DNA of 10,161 nt from positions 1-10,161 of the forward strand of contig PLSJ01000422.1 of the NCBI GenBank assembly GCA_003165115.1, read 5' to 3'. This DNA is from Syntrophaceae bacterium (GTDB taxonomy: Bacteria > Desulfobacterota > Syntrophorhabdia > Syntrophorhabdales > WCHB1-27). Position numbers and translations under genes: made by a program. The notes beneath the pieces were generated by a model that was given only the letters and a program-made list of their open reading frames with translations, ran no database searches and had not been told where the DNA came from. This document shows, piece after piece, positions 6,467 to 10,161 of the stretch (positions are counted from its first letter, which is position 1; each line of letters starts with the position of its first letter).

Positions 6467-6536
6467 GAAAAGAGACGGCGGTGTGCTTCGATCCCGTCCT
6501 TCATGCGATTCGGCTGCGCGAGAGGGGAGGCCCGCG

Positions 6537-7244
6537 GTGGGTTACCGCGTAAAGATGCGTGAGAGAAACACCGTGGCAGGCGACATTTTGGTCTTCCGCG
6601 TCGAGAGACCCGAAGGCTTCGCGTTTCTGGCCGGGCAATTCTGCAACGTGTCCGCGCCCGATCTCGCATCCGGCAATAGAGAAGGCCTCCGCAAGGCCCT
6701 CAGCATCGCCTCGTCTCCTCTCGAAAAAGACCTGCTTTTTATGGTGAGGTTAACCACCAGCGCCTTTAAGCGGACCTTAAGAGAGATGCCCGAAGAAAGC
6801 CGGCTCGACATCGGGAGCCCGGCAGGGTCGTTTGTCCTGCCGGCGGATATCGATACCCCGCTCGTCTTCCTGGCGGGCGGCATGGGCGTCGCCCCTTTCC
6901 GGTCCATGCTGCGTTATGCGGCGGATGCCGCTACGGGGCATACGATTACCCTGTTCTACTCCAGCCGTGTGCCGGAGGAGGCGCTCTTTCTCGATGAATT
7001 CGGCCAAATCGCCGCAAGGATTGCGGGCATCGAGGTGGTAGCGACGATCACGAGGCCGGAACAATCCGCTGAAGCCTGGCACGGTGCTACCGGGCGCCTC
7101 ACCCCGAAGATGATCCGGGATGGGTGCGCCGATTGGTCCCGTGCAGCCTATTACCTCTCGGGACCGCCGGCCATGGTCGAGGGCATGAGGTCCGTCCTCG
7201 GCGAAACGCAGATCGCCAGGGACCGCATGAAGCAGGAGATATAG
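6537..7244 (+). CDS. ferredoxin-NADP(+) reductase-like FAD/NAD(P)-binding oxidoreductase
   Basis: This 235-aa protein has the FNR-fold plan: an FAD-binding beta-barrel (about 1-105) followed by an NAD(P)-binding Rossmann domain (about 110-235). It moves electrons between NAD(P)H and a one-electron carrier. FLAGQF (30-35) and KALSIASSP (53-61) form the flavin site; the usual RxYS arginine position is K53 here, with R52 beside it, and tyrosine is replaced by leucine. GSFVLP and FLAGGMGVAPFRSML form the nucleotide-binding part, with YYLSGPPAMVEGM near the C-terminus. It has no fused ferredoxin domain. I start at GTG 6537, with GGGGAGG (6524-6530) six nt upstream; the longer frame from 6402 adds 45 residues that look non-coding. 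The redox partner is unknown. Confidence 0.85.
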   Translation: MGYRVKMRERNTVAGDILVFRVERPEGFAFLAGQFCNVSAPDLASGNREGLRKALSIASSPLEKDLLFMVRLTTSAFKRTLREMPEESRLDIGSPAGSFVLPADIDTPLVFLAGGMGVAPFRSMLRYAADAATGHTITLFYSSRVPEEALFLDEFGQIAARIAGIEVVATITRPEQSAEAWHGATGRLTPKMIRDGCADWSRAAYYLSGPPAMVEGMRSVLGETQIARDRMKQEI

Positions 7245-7274
7245 ACGGGTTATTGAAAGAACACGTCCATCGGG

Positions 7275-8105
7275 CTATTCCTCGGGCGGTGTCGAATCGC
7301 TCTCCGGTTTTTCCTCCTCGGTGGGTTTGGCCACGTCTTCGGCCTTCTTTTCCTGATTGATCATGCTCTGGCCGACAGGCTTATTTCCCCCGGCCACGCT
7401 GGAAACCATCGCAAGCAGGCCGGCCGAGTGAGGGATCCCGGCTATTCTCTTCCTGAAGATGTCCGCGGGCGTGACAATGGCCCCATAGTAGGCATCGTTC
7501 AGGCTGCTCCTGGTTTTTACCACCGCCCCGTCAACGGAGATCCCGCCAAAGAGCCCTTTCGACCGTGAGAAACTGACGATGTCGACGCTCAGGTTCGCAC
7601 TCGATGCCGCCGCCCCTATGCCCACGGGCCCGGCCGCCAGCCCGACGTCCACACCGAGCTTGATGCTGCTCTCGAGCAGGGCATTCACGCCACGGTCGGT
7701 CATTGCGAGGAGCACCACCTCGGACGCGCTGCCGCCGATCTGGAAACCGAAGCTCGCCGAGCCTATCGTGTAGAATGCAGGGCCCAGCCAGCGTCCGGTG
7801 AGGCCGTCGCGCGCCACGAACACCCCGCTCCCGCCTGACGCCCCGAAGATAAAGGCGCCCTTAAGGATTTGAGGGGCGATGAAGACGCCCCGCGCGTCTT
7901 TGACGAGGTTTCGAAACGCCTCCATCTCGGGGGCTTGCGAGAAGGTCTCCAGGGTTTGCTGGGCCCTTTCGACGAGATGCCGGGCATTCATGGCGTCGTC
8001 GGCCTCGGCAAAAACAGGGGCAAACGCGCCAAGCACGGCCAGCGTAAAAACGATCACCGCCGCCGGCGCGACCTTTGTCATCATACGAGAGTGCCATCCC
8101 TTCAT
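7275..8105 (-). CDS. exported SYLF-domain (Ysc84-like) lipid-binding protein
   Basis: This 276-aa protein has an N-terminal signal peptide: basic MKGWHSRMMTK, a hydrophobic core VAPAAVIVFTLAVLGAF, and a likely signal peptidase I cut after APVFA (about residue 33). The mature part is a SYLF domain, known from yeast Ysc84 to bind phosphoinositide lipids and common, with unknown role, in bacterial envelopes: ARGVFIAPQILKGAFIFG, SGVFVARDG, GPAFYTIGSASFGFQIGGSA, then the GVDVGLAAGPVGIGAA and SRSKGLFGGISVDGAV segments. A 30-residue acidic, proline-rich tail ends the protein. ATG 8105 is preceded by AAGGAGG (8116-8110). It lies 47 nt after the 4-alpha-glucanotransferase gene on the same strand and could share its transcript. 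It is convergent with the reductase gene, 30 nt apart, with no clear terminator. Confidence 0.9.
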   Translation of the reverse strand: MKGWHSRMMTKVAPAAVIVFTLAVLGAFAPVFAEADDAMNARHLVERAQQTLETFSQAPEMEAFRNLVKDARGVFIAPQILKGAFIFGASGGSGVFVARDGLTGRWLGPAFYTIGSASFGFQIGGSASEVVLLAMTDRGVNALLESSIKLGVDVGLAAGPVGIGAAASSANLSVDIVSFSRSKGLFGGISVDGAVVKTRSSLNDAYYGAIVTPADIFRKRIAGIPHSAGLLAMVSSVAGGNKPVGQSMINQEKKAEDVAKPTEEEKPESDSTPPEE

Positions 8106-8152
8106 GCGTCCTCCTTATATCTCTCACACTCGGATTCGTGAACAGCGTGCGC

Positions 8153-9652
8153 TTAGGTCCTCCCATAGGTGACCGTAAGGGAGCGAAGCCGCGTTCCGAC
8201 GGCCTCCGTGAGCCGGCCCGGCAGCAGCCTCCACTCCCAGTTGCCCCTGGCGACCGCGGGCCGGTTCATCCTGGTCTCCTGGCCGAGGCCAAGGATATCC
8301 TGCAAGGGGAAGACGGCCAGGCGGGCGACGGACATCATTGCGAGCCTTATCAGCTCCCAGCACGCCTCGTCCGGCCCTACTTCCCTGCCGATATAGCGGA
8401 AAAGGCGCTCCCGCTCATCGGGTCTCGCTTCGGTTTCGAGCCACCCCCGCACGGTATTGTTGTCGTGCGTGCCCGTGTAGACCACGCAATGTTTATCATA
8501 GGTATGGGGCAGGTAGATATGCATGGGATTCTCCTCGCCAAAGGCAAAGAGGAGGACCTTCATGCCGATAAAGCCCAGGTCGTGGATTGCTTCCCGCACG
8601 TCGGGGGTAATTACGCCGAGGTCTTCGGCGATAATGGGAAGGCTGAAGAAGCGCTTGAAAAGCTGGTTGAAGAAATCGTGTACCGGCGCGGTCACCCAGT
8701 GCCCGTTCACCGCGTTCTTTTCGCCGGCGGGAACTTCCCAGAACGCGACCAAGCCACGGAAATGGTCGATCCTTACCGCGTCGAAGAGGGTGAGGGTGCG
8801 GCGCATCCGCTCGACCCACCAGGCATAGCCCGTCTGTCTCAAGGCATCCCAGTCGTAGACCGGGTTACCCCACAACTGGCCCGTGGGGCTGAAATAGTCG
8901 GGCGGCACTCCCGCCACCACCGTGGGCCTCTGTTCGCTGTCCAGCTTGAAGATTTCCGGATTGGCCCACGCGTCGGCGCTGTCGTAACTCACGTATATAG
9001 GGATGTCTCCCAGGATCTGTACGCCCCGCCGGTTGCAATACTGCTTGAGGGCGACCCATTGACGGGAGAAAAGGTACTGCCGGAATTTCTCCCTTTCGAT
9101 ATCGACTCGTGATTCCTTTCGTATCGTCTCCATCGCGTCGGGCTCACGCGTCCTCAATTCCCGTGGCCATTCGTTCCACGACGTGCCGCCCATGCGCTTT
9201 TTGATCGAGACGAAGAGCGCATAGGTATCGAGCCATGACGCATGGTCGTCGCAATAATGGGCGAACCTGGCATGGTCGATGCCGGCCCCCATGAAACGGT
9301 CGTACGCGAGGTCCAGCAGATAATCCTTATAAGAGGTCACCGCTTCGTAGTCGCAGCGGTCGTCCGGGAAAAGGGGCCTCTCGTCGACCTCTTTTTTGTC
9401 GAGGATCCCCTCTTCCACAAGCACGTCGGGGCTTATGAGCAGGGTGTTGCAGGCAAACGTGGAGACGCTGCTGTAAGGCGAATTGCCGTAAACCGGCGCG
9501 GTCGGGTTGAGCGGCAGCACCTGCCAATAGGTCTGGCGCGTCTGCGCAAGGAAATCGGCGAACCTGTAGGCCCCAGGGCCAAGGTCACCGATGCCGTACG
9601 GCGAGGGAAGCGATGTCATATGGCACAGGACCCCTGCCCCTCTCTCTTTCAT
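8153..9652 (-). CDS. malQ: 4-alpha-glucanotransferase (amylomaltase, GH77)
   Basis: This enzyme moves alpha-1,4-glucan segments between maltodextrins in cytoplasmic glycogen or maltodextrin metabolism. With the start I chose it has 499 residues, the short Thermus/plant-type length rather than the roughly 690 of E. coli MalQ. It begins RGAGVLCHMTSLPSPYGIGD, followed by YWQVLPLNPT and GNSPYSS. The GH77 catalytic residues are visible: nucleophile D296 (VRIDHFRG), acid/base E343 (PIIAEDLG) and transition-state stabiliser D397 (GTHDNNT), nearly the numbering of Thermus aquaticus D293/E340/D395. LWGNPVYDWDAL is also typical. The start ATG 9652 has GGAGGGG nine nt upstream and puts the domain at residue 4; an in-frame ATG at 9760 would add 36 residues without similarity. 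It probably belongs with the SYLF gene downstream. Confidence 0.95.
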   Translation of the reverse strand: MKERGAGVLCHMTSLPSPYGIGDLGPGAYRFADFLAQTRQTYWQVLPLNPTAPVYGNSPYSSVSTFACNTLLISPDVLVEEGILDKKEVDERPLFPDDRCDYEAVTSYKDYLLDLAYDRFMGAGIDHARFAHYCDDHASWLDTYALFVSIKKRMGGTSWNEWPRELRTREPDAMETIRKESRVDIEREKFRQYLFSRQWVALKQYCNRRGVQILGDIPIYVSYDSADAWANPEIFKLDSEQRPTVVAGVPPDYFSPTGQLWGNPVYDWDALRQTGYAWWVERMRRTLTLFDAVRIDHFRGLVAFWEVPAGEKNAVNGHWVTAPVHDFFNQLFKRFFSLPIIAEDLGVITPDVREAIHDLGFIGMKVLLFAFGEENPMHIYLPHTYDKHCVVYTGTHDNNTVRGWLETEARPDERERLFRYIGREVGPDEACWELIRLAMMSVARLAVFPLQDILGLGQETRMNRPAVARGNWEWRLLPGRLTEAVGTRLRSLTVTYGRT

Positions 9653-9794
9653 TGCCCCTGACCCCTCCATATATGACGCTTCGTGCCTGCTCTTTGCAAG
9701 CGTGACCACGCCACGGCGACTAGCGTACTGTATCCCCCGGTTTTTTTCAAGTTTCCCCATGGCATCCGTCGTCTTCCGGCAGGCCCCGGCGGAA

Positions 9795-10025
9795 TTAGAG
9801 CATATTCTTTACCCTGAGCTGCAGTTCGAGAAAGTCCGCTCGTGAAAGCTTAGGGGAGCCGTCTTTATTGACTTTTCCGGGCTTCACCTTCTTGACGGCT
9901 TCGATCACGGCGTCGGAAATTGTCAGATTGCTTCTCATGAAGTAGCTGAAGGCCCAGCTCGTGATCTCGTATTTATCCTTATCGGACAGCCCGGAAGCCA
10001 TCCACCCGAATATCCATTTCCTCAC
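9795..10025 (-). CDS. 76-aa protein of unknown function
   Basis: I do not recognise a family. The protein starts MRKWIFGWMASGLSDKDKYE and looks alpha-helical, with DAVIEAVKKVKPGK and a C-terminal SRADFLELQLRVKNML helix; it is basic, with no cysteine cluster, and too short and polar for a membrane protein, although the first ten residues are hydrophobic. GTG 10025-10023 is preceded by AAGGAGG (10039-10033) seven nt upstream, an excellent ribosome site. An open frame continues upstream to 10157 but runs through the ABC transporter gene in another frame, so that extension is rejected. It follows the ABC transporter stop by 34 nt and is probably in its operon. Confidence 0.7.
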   Translation of the reverse strand: MRKWIFGWMASGLSDKDKYEITSWAFSYFMRSNLTISDAVIEAVKKVKPGKVNKDGSPKLSRADFLELQLRVKNML

Positions 10026-10059
10026 ACCGAAGCCTCCTTTTGCCCGCCCGTATACCCCC

Positions 10060-10161
10060 TTAGAGATAGCCTCCGCTCCTGTAGATTTCATAGAGATGGT
10101 GATATACGCCCTTTTTCTCCAAAAGCGCCGCGTGGCTTCCCTCTTCAGCCAACTCACCGTT
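10060..10161 (-). CDS. ABC transporter ATP-binding protein, C-terminal fragment
   Basis: The last 33 codons of a gene that begins beyond the right edge, read on the minus strand: NGELAEEGSHAALLEKKG then VYHHLYEIYRSGGYL and TAA at 10062-10060. The pattern G-x-L-x-E-x-G-x-H-x-x-L-L-x-x-x-G-x-Y-x-x-L-Y is the end of the nucleotide-binding domain of MsbA/MdlB-type exporters. The frame differs from the unrelated longer open frame covering the same bases. Substrate not inferable; the assignment rests on this short but characteristic segment. Confidence 0.8.
   Translation of the reverse strand, partial: NGELAEEGSHAALLEKKGVYHHLYEIYRSGGYL

Noticed and set aside
6402..6536. 45-residue N-terminal extension of the FNR-like protein
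   Set aside because: It overlaps the predicted promoter and has no family similarity, while GGGGAGG six nt before GTG 6537 fits the domain start.
8075..9112. 345-residue open frame on the plus strand opposite the glucanotransferase gene
   Set aside because: It is a shadow of the GH77 gene, whose catalytic motifs are all on the minus strand.
10026..10157. N-terminal extension of the 76-aa protein gene
   Set aside because: These bases encode the ABC transporter C-terminus in another frame, and the strong Shine-Dalgarno site at 10033-10039 marks the GTG at 10025 as the start.

Overview
The window is GC-rich chromosomal DNA, densely coding, from a bacterium. Three things suggest an anaerobe with corrinoid/C1 metabolism: a RACo-type corrinoid-protein activator (2Fe-2S ferredoxin domain plus an ASKHA ATPase-like domain), a CooC/AcsF-type nickel-enzyme maturation ATPase overlapping it, and strong Shine-Dalgarno sites with some GTG/TTG starts. 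An anaerobic Desulfobacterota-like or syntrophic lineage would fit, but this is inference; there is no rRNA or other decisive marker.

Layout. (1) 1-572: the 3' end of clpX, then a promoter, tRNA-Val(UAC), a spacer hairpin, tRNA-Asp(GUC) and a perfect 40-bp palindromic terminator. (2) 618-1430: an isolated family 2 glycosyltransferase. (3) 1464-5156: an IclR-family regulator on the minus strand, divergent from the RACo-like/CooC-like pair, whose genes overlap by 8 nt. The 164-179 bp between the divergent genes holds a near-consensus promoter for each side and a 19-bp direct repeat lying on both promoters, which I read as a candidate operator. (4) 5167-5417: a nested long inverted repeat (19-bp and 26-bp arms, two inner hairpins) directly downstream of the cooC-like gene and encoding nothing recognisable. 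(5) 5457-6224: a small putative zinc-binding protein convergent with an HExxH putative metallopeptidase, with a hairpin between them. (6) 6537-7244: a stand-alone ferredoxin-NADP reductase-like flavoprotein behind its own promoter. (7) 7275-10161, minus strand: the C-terminus of an ABC exporter, a 76-aa protein of unknown function, 4-alpha-glucanotransferase (GH77) and an exported SYLF-domain protein.

How the genes may work together. The central unit looks like a regulated corrinoid/CODH-ACS accessory operon: the RACo-like protein would reductively reactivate a Co(II) corrinoid protein, the CooC-like ATPase would help load nickel into CODH or acetyl-CoA synthase, and the IclR protein would control both and itself. 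The target enzymes (corrinoid protein, methyltransferase, CODH/ACS) are not in this window. The flanking genes look like ordinary housekeeping or accessory genes. The most unexplained items are the 5167-5417 palindromic element and the repeated operator-like site.
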